64,000 nucleotides of DNA. Origin: Mesocentrotus franciscanus. Lineage: Eukaryota > Echinodermata > Echinoidea > Camarodonta > Strongylocentrotidae. Below the pieces are notes generated by a model. That model saw nothing but the letters and a program-made list of their open reading frames with translations, was not told the origin of the DNA and did no database searches. This document shows, piece by piece, positions 43,753 to 55,609 of this stretch (position 1 is its first letter; every line of letters begins with the position of its first letter). Where the stretch lies: contig CP137682.1 of the NCBI GenBank assembly GCA_037976565.1, positions 2,916,867 through 2,980,866 on the forward strand, written 5' to 3'. Made by a program: the position numbers and the translations under genes.

Positions 43753-44157
43753 TACTATAACTAAAATACAATTACAAGACAAAATTACTATTTTTGTTAG
43801 TATGTTTGTTTATTTGTTTCGGCTGTCAGGAGGTAAAGAATACAATGACTGCAGCATCAGCCTGGCTGGATCCACAAACCAGCTAAAAATACTGTATCCT
43901 AACTTAGAGAGAATCTGACCGCAAATCACCGTCTGCCCTCTGGACATTACAATGTTATTGGTCAGTGTCCTCTCAAGTGTGTTTAATTCAATCTTTATAC
44001 TCTATCGTTTTCGTACTCTTCTTAATCTCATTATCCATGATCTTCTTCCCTCCGCTTTCTTATTTTACTCCAATTTGGTTTCTCTCTCTGTCTTTTTCTC
44101 TCCCTCATTCTATGTTACCTATGTCTAAGTACTAAGTACTATCCTTAGTATATCTCA

Positions 44158-44194
<37 letters not shown>

Positions 44195-44477
44195 CTGACC
44201 TATTATCTTTTCATTGATTAAAGCAAGGAATTATTTGTTTTAATCATTTGTGTCCCACTTTCTCTTCCGTTTCAATGTCATTCTATCTCTCCTTCCAATA
44301 AACTAATTTCCTGTCCCTCGTCTTTATTTCTTGCATTTCTCTTACTTACTTTCCCCCTTGCATATCACATTCTTCTTAATTTCTGAGTATATTTGTCTTT
44401 CCCTATGTCTTACTGTATTACTGTATCTTATTTTCCCCCGAAGGTGTGTGTCACTCTCTCTCTCTCGCTCTCTCTTT

Positions 44478-44508
<31 letters not shown>

Positions 44509-45233
44509 TTTTTCATCTCCCTGCTGCTCTCCTCTCGTAACCAATTCTTTCAATCCTTTCCCCGCCGTCGACCCTAATGGAGCCAGCACGATCCAAGTTG
44601 AGTGATAAGACCTGATAGTTTTGCTTCAAGGCTATCAGCATTGTCGGGTTCTGCTCTCTCTAATGTGAATCAATACCAGGCCTAATTTAATTTATGCTTA
44701 AGAAGCCTGGGGTCAGAACCTAACAGTATTGAACTGGCCATCTTATAATGGCCCGTTTCTCGTTGGTAACACACATCATCACGCATCTTGTTCAGGGTGT
44801 CGGCACCGCAGTATATTTTGGGTGCCATAAATAGTGGTCTTACAATAGGAATCCAGGCAATATTTTCAATGACATTAAAACAAATTCTGCAAGATTATCC
44901 CCAAAAAAAAGGAACGGAAACCAAATGAAGCACGAAACCAAAAATTACAATTGTAGATAATTATGGAATTTTTTAAACATCATTTTTCAATTGGGAAAGT
45001 CAAGTACATGCCCTATTTCTTTGTTAATTGGATGTAGAAAACACGATATGATAAAGGGAAAAATCTTCTCACTACACAGAAACTGACGGTACTTTCTTGG
45101 GGTATTTGATAATTTGTGATTTGATTTTCCAGAAATGGTGAGATAAGGGGCAAAGAATAGTCTAGAGGCATCCATTTTCATCTCAACTATTTACCATGAT
45201 GCAAGCAGCCACAAAGCATCTAAGGGTGCGTTT
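43753..45233. other. pyrimidine-rich DNA with CT microsatellites
   Basis: CT runs at 44161-44191 and 44454-44510. Ser/Leu-rich frames at 44331-44605 translate them. 44620-45230 is unique with no gene. Confidence 0.5.
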
Positions 45234-45616
45234 ATGCTCACTTTTGAAGGCAGAATGAGCGATTTGAAACGCTCATCGTAAACGCTCATCGTAAACGCTC
45301 ATCATGTACTGTTTATGCTCCCATTCTCCGGCTCCTCCAGGCAAATTCGCAAACCTGCACTGCGCATGCTACGTTGACCCCGGGAATGTCATTTAAACGC
45401 GTTTACAAATGATTGTGCATTTATGCTTCCCCAGAAACCGTCATTTTTGGAGAATCGCCGATCGTAAACGCACCTTTTTGTGAGTTTACGATTGGCGATT
45501 ACAATCGCCATTTATCTGTGATTCTACGAAAATGAGAAAAGATGCAACCGTGTTTTGAACTAACCACATAACAAAAGCCTCATTCTGGCCAGAAAAAGTT
45601 GAGCATAAACGCACCC
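45234..45616. mobile_element. TIR element family G
   Basis: GGGTGCGTTTATGCTCA and its inverse at the ends; close to 36911-37312, with one extra 'aaacgctcatcgt' unit and a deletion of about 20 bp. Immediate flanks extend the symmetry (taa / tta). Confidence 0.9.
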
Positions 45617-45988
45617 TTAGAATACCATGTCTCATTGTCATCAACCTATCTTTCTCACAATCTCCGCTACAGGGTATTTCACCTTTGTACAAGATACATA
45701 TGAAATGTCTTTACTGGCTTATCAGTAGATCTGGGATAAAATTTCACACAACAGAAGTGGGCTTCATATTTTGTATCGGTCTTTAAAGAGAATCTGGGGC
45801 AATCTTTGATTAGCTTGAAGCCCAAGAATCATAACTTTATAGACAGTAGTGTTCAGTCTCTGATCTTGTGATCTTGCCCTAATTTTGCCGATATCATTTT
45901 TTGCATCAAAATTTACAAGCCGTCAGCTATAGTCTGTTTCAAAACAACAGCTAAAAAGTAGGACATTTCAAGCTTTCCAGAAGACGAT

Positions 45989-46090
45989 ATAATAATAATA
46001 ATAATAGTTGGATCAATTCGTATAGCGCAGCTACTACATAAATATACTGTACTGCGCTTTGATGGAAACAAAACTCCTAACAGTGCTACT
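45989..46090 (-). mobile_element. SINE 3' fragment, reverse
   Basis: aataataataataat followed by 'ttcgtatagcgcagctac' and 'ctgcgcttt' matches the 3' region of the reverse SINE at 13349. The tRNA-like head is absent. Confidence 0.6.
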
Positions 46091-46689
46091 TTACAGACAC
46101 ATAATAAACAGAAATATTCAAAAGCTCCTGAAAACAAGTGCTTCTTCAACAAAACTTTGAAGACAGTATTTCTTAAAATGTTTGCACAACATTTTTATAA
46201 TCATTATTAGTCTTTAACGACTCATCCACATATAGGAAGGTGTAAACTGTGGTGTTTTTGTTTTTTTATGTGTAAAAGAATGGCAACTGTACGCAACACT
46301 GGTCCTAAGCGTATTCCCTGAGCTCTGTGTTATAAGATATAAAAATGAGCTGCGTAATACATTTACATTGTTACAAAAAAATTGCTGCGGTTTACTCTCT
46401 CATATTCGAACAAGTCTTTAGGGTAGTATAGGGAGCAAAATAAAAGCTAGTCAACCTTTCCCTTCAACTTTCCTTACATAAAAAAAGATTTTAGGAAAAT
46501 ATAGACATTTCAACCTGAGCTCCTTGTATGAAAAAAAAGTCTTCCTCGGCACACAATGTTAAAGAATGAAAAATTCAGCCTTGTTACATTTTCACGAAAA
46601 TACAGAACTTTTCCCAAAGCTCCTACATAAGTATGACAAAAAATTTGTTCCTGGTCTGTGCACATGACACAATTCACAGAGTGAATAAA

Positions 46690-46853
46690 TTAAGCCTTGT
46701 TACAATGTTTTTTTGTTGTTGTTGTATGTATTGTATTGTGCTAATTGATCGATATGTATCTTAATATGTGAAATATGTAAAAATGAACCATTATTGTAAA
46801 TATGAAAATTGAAAGAGGAAAAATAAATGAATTGAATTGAATTGAATTGAATA
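46690..46853 (+). mobile_element. LINE-like 3' tail with (TTGAA)n
   Basis: Ends in aaaaataaatgaattgaatt followed by further GAATT units, a short tandem 3' tail typical of CR1/L2-like non-LTR elements. There is no coding remnant. Identification rests on the tail. Confidence 0.45.
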
Positions 46854-46976
46854 TAATATGATTAAACATCCACTCAACATGTTTTGAGCAAGTTTTTTTC
46901 TACATAGCCAGTCACATCAACAACACTCTACCGTAAAAGCAACATTGTTTCTCTAAGAGTGGAGTGATTTACTTAC

Positions 46977-47005
46977 AGCGAGAAGCTCCTCTCAAACTTC
47001 CTCAT
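46977..47005 (-). CDS. candidate alternative first coding exon
   Basis: On the minus strand an ATG (47005-47003, context tcgagATGa) opens MRKFERSFS and the exon ends after two more bases at a strong donor (TCGCT|GTAAGT), leaving in phase 2. An in-frame TAA lies 15-17 bases upstream, so the start is not an internal part of a longer frame. The upstream DNA is GC-richer and carries three RFX X-box-like sites at 47199, 47824 and 48073. The LIM exon (63878) and the exon at 6919 also end in phase 2, fitting alternative promoters of one gene. The downstream acceptor was not found. Confidence 0.35.
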
Positions 47006-47230
47006 CTCGATGGAAGCAGCTTACAGGATGAGGAACGACACCTTTCTCGATGACAGGATGGAGAAAAAAAGAACGATGCTTTTAGGCTGAGCACAAATAT
47101 CTGATGCTGCAATGTAATCTCCCCTACCCACTCTCAATGGGTATTGATGGGGGAACGGTGGCAAACGGGAGAAATCCGAGATATTGGATGTTGCACCGGT
47201 TGCTATGGTAGGGAAAGATGCGATCCAACC
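47006..47230 (-). promoter_or_regulatory. promoter-like region of the minus-strand candidate exon
   Basis: GC-richer unique DNA immediately upstream of the ATG at 47005. It contains an X-box-like ctaccatagcaacc (minus strand, 47199-47212), matching the RFX consensus except at the first base. No TATA box is evident. Confidence 0.35.
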
Positions 47231-47635
47231 GTGTGTGCGGAGGAGGAGGCAGGGAGAGGAATAAGGAAAGAGTGCAGTGTACTAAATTTGGAACAAGGCC
47301 ATGATGATGATGGAGGTCGGGAGAAGGGCAAGGGAACAGATGAAGATAATAAATGAATGGTGATTATAAGAAAATATTTCTGCTGCTGTTAAAACAACTG
47401 TTGATAGCAGTTGTGTTATAAAATCATAACATAAAGATTACACCGGTGGAATGATGGTGAAAAAGGAGGCACAAGATGAAGATAGGTTACAAAGTGAGTG
47501 ATGAAGTACTGTCTAGCATCTTGTAGCTTTAGTAATATTCATTACAGGAAGAGTGATTGGGAATACATTTATAAGATGAATGCTATACCACAAATATCAA
47601 TACTATTGCAGTGCTATCCAGTTATATTTAGAGAG

Positions 47636-47660
47636 AGACAGAGACAGAGAGAGGAGGGAG

Positions 47661-47699
<39 letters not shown>

Positions 47700-47745
47700 A
47701 AGAGTGAGAGATAGACAGAGAGAGAGAGTGAGAGAGAGGGGGATA
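47636..47745. repeat. (GA)n microsatellite
   Basis: GA-rich block with a pure run at about 47664-47696 and interrupted repeats either side. Confidence 0.9.
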
Positions 47746-47823
47746 GAATAGAGATAACAAGACTGCAAACAACTTGACTGTTACTTGCTATTCTTCAATA
47801 GTCTACCACTGAAAATAAATAAT

Positions 47824-47837
47824 GTTGCCATGGTAAC
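47824..47837. promoter_or_regulatory. RFX X-box, full consensus
   Basis: GTTGCCATGGTAAC fits GTNRCC-AT-RGYAAC at every position. RFX proteins bind such sites, classically in promoters of ciliary genes. It lies 0.82 kb upstream of the candidate ATG at 47005 (minus strand). Confidence 0.6.
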
Positions 47838-48072
47838 AAATATATACATTGACGAGTTTGTGCTGTTTTGGAACCATGCCAATACTCTTAAAGATTAGTG
47901 AAAAAAGTGGCAGGAAAAATGTGAAAATATACCAAGAATGGTATGAATTTGATCACGAACATGTTGATAAGAAAGATTCTACAATAGTAAGGAAACCCTG
48001 AATTGTCACACACATTAACCAACACTGATTCTTATCCTTTATCAATGCATATATGCTTGAAAAGAGTTTAGG

Positions 48073-48086
48073 TAACCATGGCAACA
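48073..48086. promoter_or_regulatory. RFX X-box, full consensus
   Basis: GTAACCATGGCAAC fits the same RFX consensus, 236 bp further upstream of the candidate exon than the previous site. Confidence 0.6.
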
Positions 48087-48681
48087 AGATGACTCTGATG
48101 ACGCTACTGCGGATGATGTTGAGGTTGAGATGGAGATAAAGATAAAGATCTCAAGTATGTCCAGACTCAAAGCATAGCCTGGGAAAGCTGAGAAATCTAC
48201 AAGATGCAATGGAAAATATCTTATTTAAAAAAAACTCTGGGCACAGAATATATTTTTCAGCACATGAGCTTCTTCCGTTTTTGAGATGAGGATGAAAAAC
48301 CATCAGTGAAAAAAAAACAAAAATGAAGTTAGCCACTTCAAATTCAGAGCTGTTTTCAGTCATAATAGTTGAGATGAAAACGAAATTCCCGATAAAAAGA
48401 CATTCATAACTACAATAAATTGAAGATAAATGATGAGGATGATGAGGATGATAAAGAAGGAGAAGGTTATGGAGATGAAGATATCAATGATGATCAAGGT
48501 TATGCAGGAACAAATACGATGAAGATACTGAAGAAGATGATAATTATGAGGTTGAGGTTGGTAACTTGATTCTTCAAAATGACTGTGATCTAACGGGTCG
48601 ACTACTTTCAGACCATGAAGATAACATTTCTGCACACAATAGAAGCTTCTCCACAATAGATGATGACAATACCAATGAAAC

Positions 48682-48718
48682 TGATGATGATGATGATGAT
48701 GATGAAGATGAAGATGAC

Positions 48719-48752
<34 letters not shown>

Positions 48753-48760
48753 GTGACGAT
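48682..48760. repeat. (GAT)n microsatellite
   Basis: GATGAT units with GAA and GAC variants; reads as poly-Asp on the plus strand and poly-His on the minus strand (77- and 159-codon frames), both artefacts. Confidence 0.95.
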
Positions 48761-48878
48761 GATGAAGAATCGTACCAATATAAAAGATTCTCCTTATAAT
48801 GATGAAAATTGAGATGATGATGATGAAGAATCGTACCAATATAAAAGATTCTCCTTATAATGATGAAAATTGAGATGT
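48761..48878. repeat. 61 bp tandem duplication
   Basis: The unit gatgaagaatcgtaccaata, then taaaagattctccttataat, then gatgaaaattgagatg occurs twice with no differences in the shared part, so the duplication is recent. Confidence 0.9.
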
Positions 48879-49239
48879 AATCCTACTTCAACATTGTAAC
48901 ATGCATCCACTATCAAGGCTAATCACCACTAGCATGCAGAATACAAACAATTAATAATCCACTTAAATGAATGGAGCTAAAAACACAGAAAGTGCACAAG
49001 ATGTCCACACCATGAGATGGATAGACTACCGGTAGAGAGAAGGGGAAGAGAGACGACGAGAGAAGGATAGAGACCGGAGAGGAAACTAACGGCAGGCTGC
49101 TCGCTCACTCGCTGTCTGATCAATAAACGATGCTGGGCTGATGGCCCGTTCAAGATACGTGTGTGTGCACTGTCAATGAGACGCAATTTAGCCTCCTAGG
49201 AGGAAAAGCTCTGTTCTCACTTTACCAGGCAAGGAAGAT
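48879..49239. other. unique DNA
   Basis: Purine-rich 49020-49085, then unremarkable. No gene is recognised. Confidence 0.4.
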
Positions 49240-50110
49240 AGAGTAGGTGTGAACGTACTCTCACTGGATGAGCAAGCACACTGTACACTGATTGAAGCGG
49301 GTCTGTTTCCATCTGACAATGTTGAACCCAATATAGACCTAATGGCCTGTATTCTACTTGAAATTAAACCTTCCGCTTCGTTTAGGCTTTTGCTCAAAAT
49401 TGGGTTTAAAGGTATAGACCAGTTTTGGAAATGCCCCTCTCTCAAAAAATGAAATGGAAGCTCTCATTACCAATCATGTGAAAGAATATGTTTTGACTAA
49501 TACGTGATGATACAAATTTTGCCGGGAAAGTCGGAAACCGCCTACGAATTGAAATATTTGGTAAATTATTATATCTATTGGGACCAAATAGATATCGCAC
49601 GTGGTCGCGTAGTCCCATATACATCTTTCTGTGTACAGTGCTTGTAACTTTACCAAGACTGGGCCAAATTTCTTATCATTTTGATGATTCCAGAACCTTG
49701 CAGTACACACCAATACTTATATGCTAGATGATCAACCTTTTCTGATCGATTCCACAACGTTTCTTTCACAATGCAATCGCATGACCAGAACTGGTCTTTC
49801 TCTTTAACGAAGGAAGATAGTCCGAGGTTTAATTTTTTCCTTTTGTTAAACAGGAGTCAGTTCACATCTCACAATATTAAACCCAATATAGATCTTTGGG
49901 GTTTAATATTGATGTTAACAAACACTGATGTTTGAGCAAGAACACTGTGCGCTGATTAATTCAAAGGAATGGGTCAGTTCATATTTGACAATGTAGAACC
50001 CAATATAGACATTTCAAGTTTAATATTGATATGAACACACTTTAATGGTTGAGCTGGCAACAGTGCACAGAATAAAGGGGTCAGTTCACATCTGACTATA
50101 TTAAAGGTAA
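49240..50110. repeat. minisatellite of about 105-130 bp units, interrupted by a MITE
   Basis: Units carry 'gtcagttcacatctgacaat', 'gtt(g/a)aacccaatatagac' and 'gagcaag(c/a)acactgt'. One lies at 49240-49405, then the family A MITE (49406-49807), then two to three diverged units at 49850-50110. The 85-codon minus-strand frame 49188-49445 reads this array plus MITE and is not a gene. Confidence 0.75.
49406..49807. mobile_element. TTAA MITE family A
   Basis: TTAA at 49406-49409 and 49804-49807. Very similar to 35378-35782. Inserted in the minisatellite. Confidence 0.95.
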
Positions 50111-51750
50111 CTTACTTACAGACTTCTGATAATAAAACTATATTAAGAAAGATATAACTTTAATGTAACCCTATATTAGTAATCACAAAGGTATCCTCAT
50201 GCAGAATAGGGATGGATTTTAGGACCATCAGATTGTTTAAAAAGTCACCAAACTTGCCAACGTTACCACGATATGGAAGGCACAAAGTCATATTATGAAC
50301 ATACAGGACATAATTTCCTCCAACTAAATTACTTCAATTCATTCTTCTCTCTATCTTCCCATCATTCTTTTTCATTTCTTTTCTCTCCTGCAAATACAAC
50401 ACCTCCTTCTTTGGCTAAATTGAGAAGTGTTAAAAAGAGAGAAATGAAAACGAACACCCTAAGGATTAGCCTAATGTAAATAACAGCCGGATGTATCATG
50501 TCAACATATACCTGAACACGGGAACAACCAAGACAAACCAACTTCCTAGCCCGAGATCACCTTATAAATATAAATTGAATCCTGAACTCGGAGCTCAGAT
50601 AATCACGTTTTCTAATATAACGCTTCTGCAAGAAAGATGAAATTTCTGAGGGCAAATAGAAGTTGGACATGCTGCTAGACACGAACGGTCAAATTCGTAG
50701 GTGCCAGAGGCGATATTGGATTCTGAGGAAAAGTCAGGAGGGTCATTTTAAAGGTGCAATATATCGTAACAAGGGATGATCTAAGCCATCTTGACAAGTA
50801 TGTGGATCTAGAAGAGATTTTTTCTGTCTAAATTGAAAGTATCTCTGAGGCACTTCCCAATAGCTTCACATCTAACTTAGATGTTAAAAATAGGATAAAA
50901 TCATTTTTAGAGTTTCCTTCAGGTAATGCCATCAAAAGAATATGTCTTCCTTTTGAACATTAATATATAGAGAAAGAAATAAAGACACAAACAGTTTAAT
51001 GAATGGCAAAAAAAAGAGTTATAGTGCTGTGAAGATCTGAAAAGTGAGTATTCCATATATCTAAGATGAAAATGTTGACATTGTGTCTTGGAATTATTTT
51101 GTCCAAATGTAACTCTAGTAGTGAAGTATTAATGGTTTGCTTTCCTTTAGAGCATTTTTCACTGAACATCATTGATCTATAAAGATTTAAAGATTGTGAT
51201 TTTCTTCAAAATAGTGAATGATTTATCTACCGATACATTGATTTTCATGTCCTCACTACACTTGCTTTGAAAAAATATACAGTAATTAACTGAATCCTAA
51301 ATAGAAACCTCACAAGCCACAAGGTTATAAAAGGCATTAAGCCGGACTTGCATCTACATCTATATAAAATGCTGAATCCTTAAACTAGCGGTGAAGTGGA
51401 CACTCAAAATGCCAATTCTCCATGTGATCTTTGAATACACCTCCATTGTTTATTTGTATTGTAAGAAAAACTTTGTTGTGCTATCATGATCAAATGTGTT
51501 AAAGATGCAGGAAGGGGAAACCCCCTGAGTAAGTATAGGGGGACACACTGAATCTATGAATAGGTTTCTGTAACACCTACATGTAGTTTCAATCGATACA
51601 TCAATGTTCTGTGATTTACTGGAATGACTGAAGACTATATCCATATAGAGTTGTAGGTTTACATCTTATTAAGGTTGATAAATGATACTTTCCATGTTTC
51701 AATGTGATCACTCCTTATCCTCCCATGTCCCATATCTCTTTCATGTTCTC
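50111..51750. other. unique DNA, no gene seen
   Basis: AT-rich. Frames of 64-68 codons at 50273 and 51450 lack features. 50560-50720 is slightly CpG-richer. Confidence 0.4.
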
Positions 51751-51759
51751 TCTGTCTTT

Positions 51760-52290
51760 CTCCCCGCCCCCTCCCCACCATTCCCCCTCCCCTCCCCCCC
51801 CCCCTCTTCTCTCTCCCTCTCTCTCTCTCTCTTTCACACACACTCTCTCTCTCTCTGTCTCTGCTTGTCTCCCTCTCTGTCTCTCTCTGTCTCTCTCTCA
51901 TCATTGTTTTATATTGTGTCTCACTTCCATCTCCATTCTCTTATTTTTTTAGCTATTCTCTTTGCCTCTCCTCCTCTCCTTCCCTCCCCCTCTCTTTCCC
52001 TCCCCTTCCACTACCCCTACACATCACACCCCCTTTCTCTCTTTATCTCTCTCTCTCTCAACTATTAATCTATCTCATCTCCTGCTCTCTCGCTCGCTCT
52101 CTCTCTCTCTCTCTCCCCCTTTCTAATACTCCCTGTTTCTATTCTACCCCCTCTCACCTCTCCCAATTCTTCCTTCCCTCTCTTTTTTTTTTATCTTCCT
52201 ACCATCCTTCTCTCTTTTCTTAATGTACTTCAAATATCTTGCTTTACCTGTCCCCCTTATCCCTCCCACTCTCTATTTGTCTCTCTTCAT
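51760..52290. repeat. CT-rich microsatellite cluster
   Basis: Several CT runs (for example 51804-51832, 51843-51857, 52040-52060, 52088-52116) and C-rich tracts. The 128-, 82- and 81-codon frames over it are translations of these runs. Confidence 0.85.
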
Positions 52291-52376
52291 CTGATATCAC
52301 CCAAGTTTTAAAAGAACATCTAGTGTTCCAGTGAGATGCAATATATTCTTGCTGACCATCAATGTTTGCTTTACAG

Positions 52377-52598
52377 ATATATAGCAATAAAATATTAAAA
52401 AGAGCACAGCCTATCAAGCACGTATCACCCAGATTTCATGAAAAGACCAAATCCTTAATATCCAGCGTTCAGAGTCATATCAAAGACATCACCCCTAATC
52501 ACCAGTTGATCACAGGGTGGACGTTACATCATCACAAAGCAACCATCCTAATTGGACCGGACATCATGAATACCCTCCTGGACGTCACGATGCCTTAA
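52377..52598 (+). CDS. possible terminal exon, hypothetical
   Basis: A good acceptor (tgtttgctttacag|atat) is followed by 73 open codons to a TAA (IYSNKILKRAQPIKHVSPRF..., later TGWTLHHHKATILIGPD). Composition is normal and not repeat-derived. No family was recognised and no upstream exon was found. A consensus RFX X-box begins two bases after the stop codon, so the block may instead be conserved regulatory DNA. Confidence 0.2.
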   Translation: MYSNKILKRAQPIKHVSPRFHEKTKSLISSVQSHIKDITPNHQLITGWTLHHHKATILIGPDIMNTLLDVTMP

Positions 52599-52599
52599 G

Positions 52600-52613
52600 G
52601 TTGCCATGGCAAC
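52600..52613. promoter_or_regulatory. RFX X-box, perfect palindrome
   Basis: GTTGCCATGGCAAC is the ideal two-half-site RFX palindrome. A CRE-like gacgtcac lies about 19 bp to the left (52581-52588), a combination seen in X/CRE-type promoters. Confidence 0.6.
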
Positions 52614-54350
52614 CCATCAATGGAATGGACAGTTGTGGATAGATACAAGGAGAAGGAGCCTGGATCTTGATTAGAACACCTAGTCTTGGTCTTTTATAAG
52701 ATTATTGGAAAATCTCCAGTGCGCTGTATCACAACAGGTTGATCTGTACATATTTGTAGAGTTGTCATCACTTGTTATTACCAGATGGAAACTTTGATGA
52801 ATCGTCACAGATGATGATATCTGGTTACTCTCTACAACATTAAAACATTTAACCCTTGAAAGACCAGCTTAACCAAACTTGCATTCAAACCCACCTTCAT
52901 TGCTTTTAGTCAAAGACAAACAAAGTAACAAAATAACCAAAAAGAAAAAAGGGTAAAAATCACCCAATAGACTGCATCTCAGAGGAACAAAGAACAGGGC
53001 ATTAAAAAAAAAGAGAGAAAAAAGATCATTCATAATTCTTTTGTAAAGAGCTTTAAAATGGCAAATTTGGTGACAAAAAATATGAAATGGGTGCTATCTC
53101 CTTCCCTTCCCGCACCCTCCCTTCACCCTCCCTTTAGCATGCCCTTGGCAGAGAATATCCTTCAAAAGTGGAACATCATCCATGTGTTCAATGATATGAG
53201 TTCAAGTGTTGCTATCACCTCAAAAAATAATTTCTGTATAACTAGATTGTATAAAATCAACCTCAAAAACCTTTACCAGGTATCTTATAGGTTAAAGGTT
53301 AAACTAGTATTAAGAATATAAAGGATCAACTTATAAATTGATATAATGTTGCCGGGTTCGAGTTTTAAGTATTCTGAACTATTGCTCGCATCATCTTAAT
53401 TTTTTCCACCCCCCAAAAAAGTGGAGTACAGACTGTGACATAGTTTCAGATCAGAAGATAAATGGGCAAGTAAAAAAAGATGTCCATGTAACATTGGTAT
53501 TTAGTTGTGTCTGTTTTTTTTTCTTCATTTTAAATGAAAGTGTGCAAAGAAATATACACAATTGCAATGGAATCTATTGTAGGATTGGTGTTAGAAACAG
53601 GATATAACAATAAAAGAATTATATAACAACTTTGAATTTTGCACCTTCATGTCACAATTTTTGACCCAACCCCATGGAATGTACCCATAATGTAAAACGG
53701 CGCGTACAGATCCCAAGTCAAACTTGGGTTCCATGCCCGCCCTATTGTATGCAAGCATTTATATGCGTGCATCAACTAGTCTACTCAACAGGTTGTGTTA
53801 CTGTTTACTGAGAGTGTATGGAAACTGCAATATCTCTTTGTAGAAGTCATATTTGAAGCTCATATTTTGAATACAGTATTGCAACATGGAACCTCTTTAC
53901 ATCAAGAGCAATTTGGGTGATTGAAACACTTTAATGCTCTTCTGACTTCAAGACAACATCTCTCTCGATCATTCCATCACCTTAACAGGAAATTGACGAT
54001 GCCCTTGAAGGTTCGGATCAAAAGGATAGATTTCAAATCACCGCTACAAAAGAACAGTACGCACTCGGTCACCCGATACTACGCCAACTCCGCACCGGGC
54101 GCTTTAGCACCGCACTTTGCATGAAACAGACCTGTGCTGCTGTCTAAACTGTGCTCAGATTTAATCAGGAGAGACGACGTGCTCTCGAGAGTCACTTTTC
54201 TCTTCTTTTTCCTCCTTTTTTTTGTTATAGTACGCATCTTCAGGGCAACTGCTTCCTGTTCTGATCTTACACTGCCTATACTCATGTAGTAGGTCCATGC
54301 TATACTGCAATTACACTGTTTTGTGCCTGTTTGAGTACTACTAGGCCTAC
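52614..54350. other. unique DNA with a palindrome fragment
   Basis: 53930-53972 resembles one arm of the palindrome family (cactttaatgctcttctgac, ttcaagacaa). 53920-54285 has two opposed 67-68-codon frames without features. No gene is assigned. Confidence 0.4.
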
Positions 54351-54351
54351 T

Positions 54352-54535
54352 AGTAGTAATAGAACTACTTCTACTACTACTAATTATAATAATAACAATA
54401 ACAATAACAATAACAATAACAATAACAATAATAATAATAATAATAAGAAGAAGAATAATGATAACAATAATAGCAATAGTAATAACGACAATAACAACAA
54501 TAACTACTACTACAACAACAATAATACCACCACTA
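54352..54535. repeat. (AAT/AAC)n microsatellite
   Basis: ATAACA and ATA units with interruptions; reads as poly-Asn with Lys and Tyr on the plus strand. Confidence 0.9.
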
Positions 54536-55313
54536 AAACTATCACTCTCTTTTAAGAAGGTTTTCAGTACACCTATTATGTCATCCTCAAATGTATCTTA
54601 TTAAGAAACCAATGGTCCTATGAATGGTGTCTGATTAGCTCCTCACCGTGCATACTTTATCATTAGGGAGCATTCCAACCAGTCTCCACTCTCCTTTCTC
54701 AAATCATTGTAATTATGTTCTTTAACATGCCACAACATAAAGCAATGAAAGTAGAATATGCTATGAATTGTGCGCAAGCTGAATAAAACCAGGCTTCGGC
54801 AGCAGCATGAGCATACTCTTTTAAATGTTTATCTTCTAGTAAAATGTCTTCTTGATGTGCGTGGGTTGGATCTTCCTTTCATCTCCCTACATGTACTTCT
54901 TTTTCAAGACTGTCATTTTGACCTTATAGATACTACAAATATCAGACAAGCAATGATAATAACACGTAAATGTCTAAATAGTGTCGCATTGGGCAATATC
55001 AGCAGTGAAATAGTGAAGATTCATTTTCAGAAGTATAACCTTTCCAACATCAAGTTGATTGCTTGTTTATAAAGTTGATACATCTTAGTTCAAGTGGCTT
55101 TTTATCCCTCTTTTACCATTTACAAAGATAGGACTGACATAGTGACATTAAACAAAGATTGATAGAAACATTCAAAACCCTGCAATGTATTAGAAAGTCA
55201 GGTATAGTTTATCAAAGGAACCAAGGAAAACAGCTGGTCAAGGCTCACATAGTCTGGAATGGCAACGATAAGGCACAAATAAGTAAAGTATTGAAATACT
55301 TAGGTTATCAGCC
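54536..55313. other. unique DNA
   Basis: A 100-codon frame at 54770-55072 has ordinary composition but no recognised domain and a poor start context. Treated as chance. Confidence 0.35.
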
Positions 55314-55609
55314 CTGGGGGGTGTTTCACAAAGACTAAGATCGACTTTAAGTTGGACTTAAGTATAACAAGCCGTTCATGCCATTGGTTGCTATCCCAAT
55401 TGGTCTCTAAATTATATCTTTAAATAATAGTTTTTTCCTTTAATAATGAATTATCAAAAAATGTAAGTTTTGTAGAGTTTTTACCATGATTTGTACATCC
55501 CTTGAGAGACCAATGCCAGTAAATAATGATAGCAAATAATGGCATGAACGGCCTGTTATACTTAAGTCCAACTTAAAGTCGATCTTAGTCTTTGTGAAAC
55601 ACCCCCCTG
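55314..55609. mobile_element. MITE with arms of about 110 bp (CTGGGGGGTGTTTCAC ends)
   Basis: tggggggtgtttcacaaaga, then ctaagatcgactttaagttg, then gacttaagtataacaagccg, mirrored with few mismatches at the right. The arms continue through 'gttcatgccatt' and 'ttggtctct'. About 296 bp, no coding potential. Confidence 0.9.

Noticed and set aside
48360..48839. 159-codon minus-strand frame with poly-His
   Set aside because: Translation of the GAT repeat; the opposite strand reads poly-Asp over the same bases.
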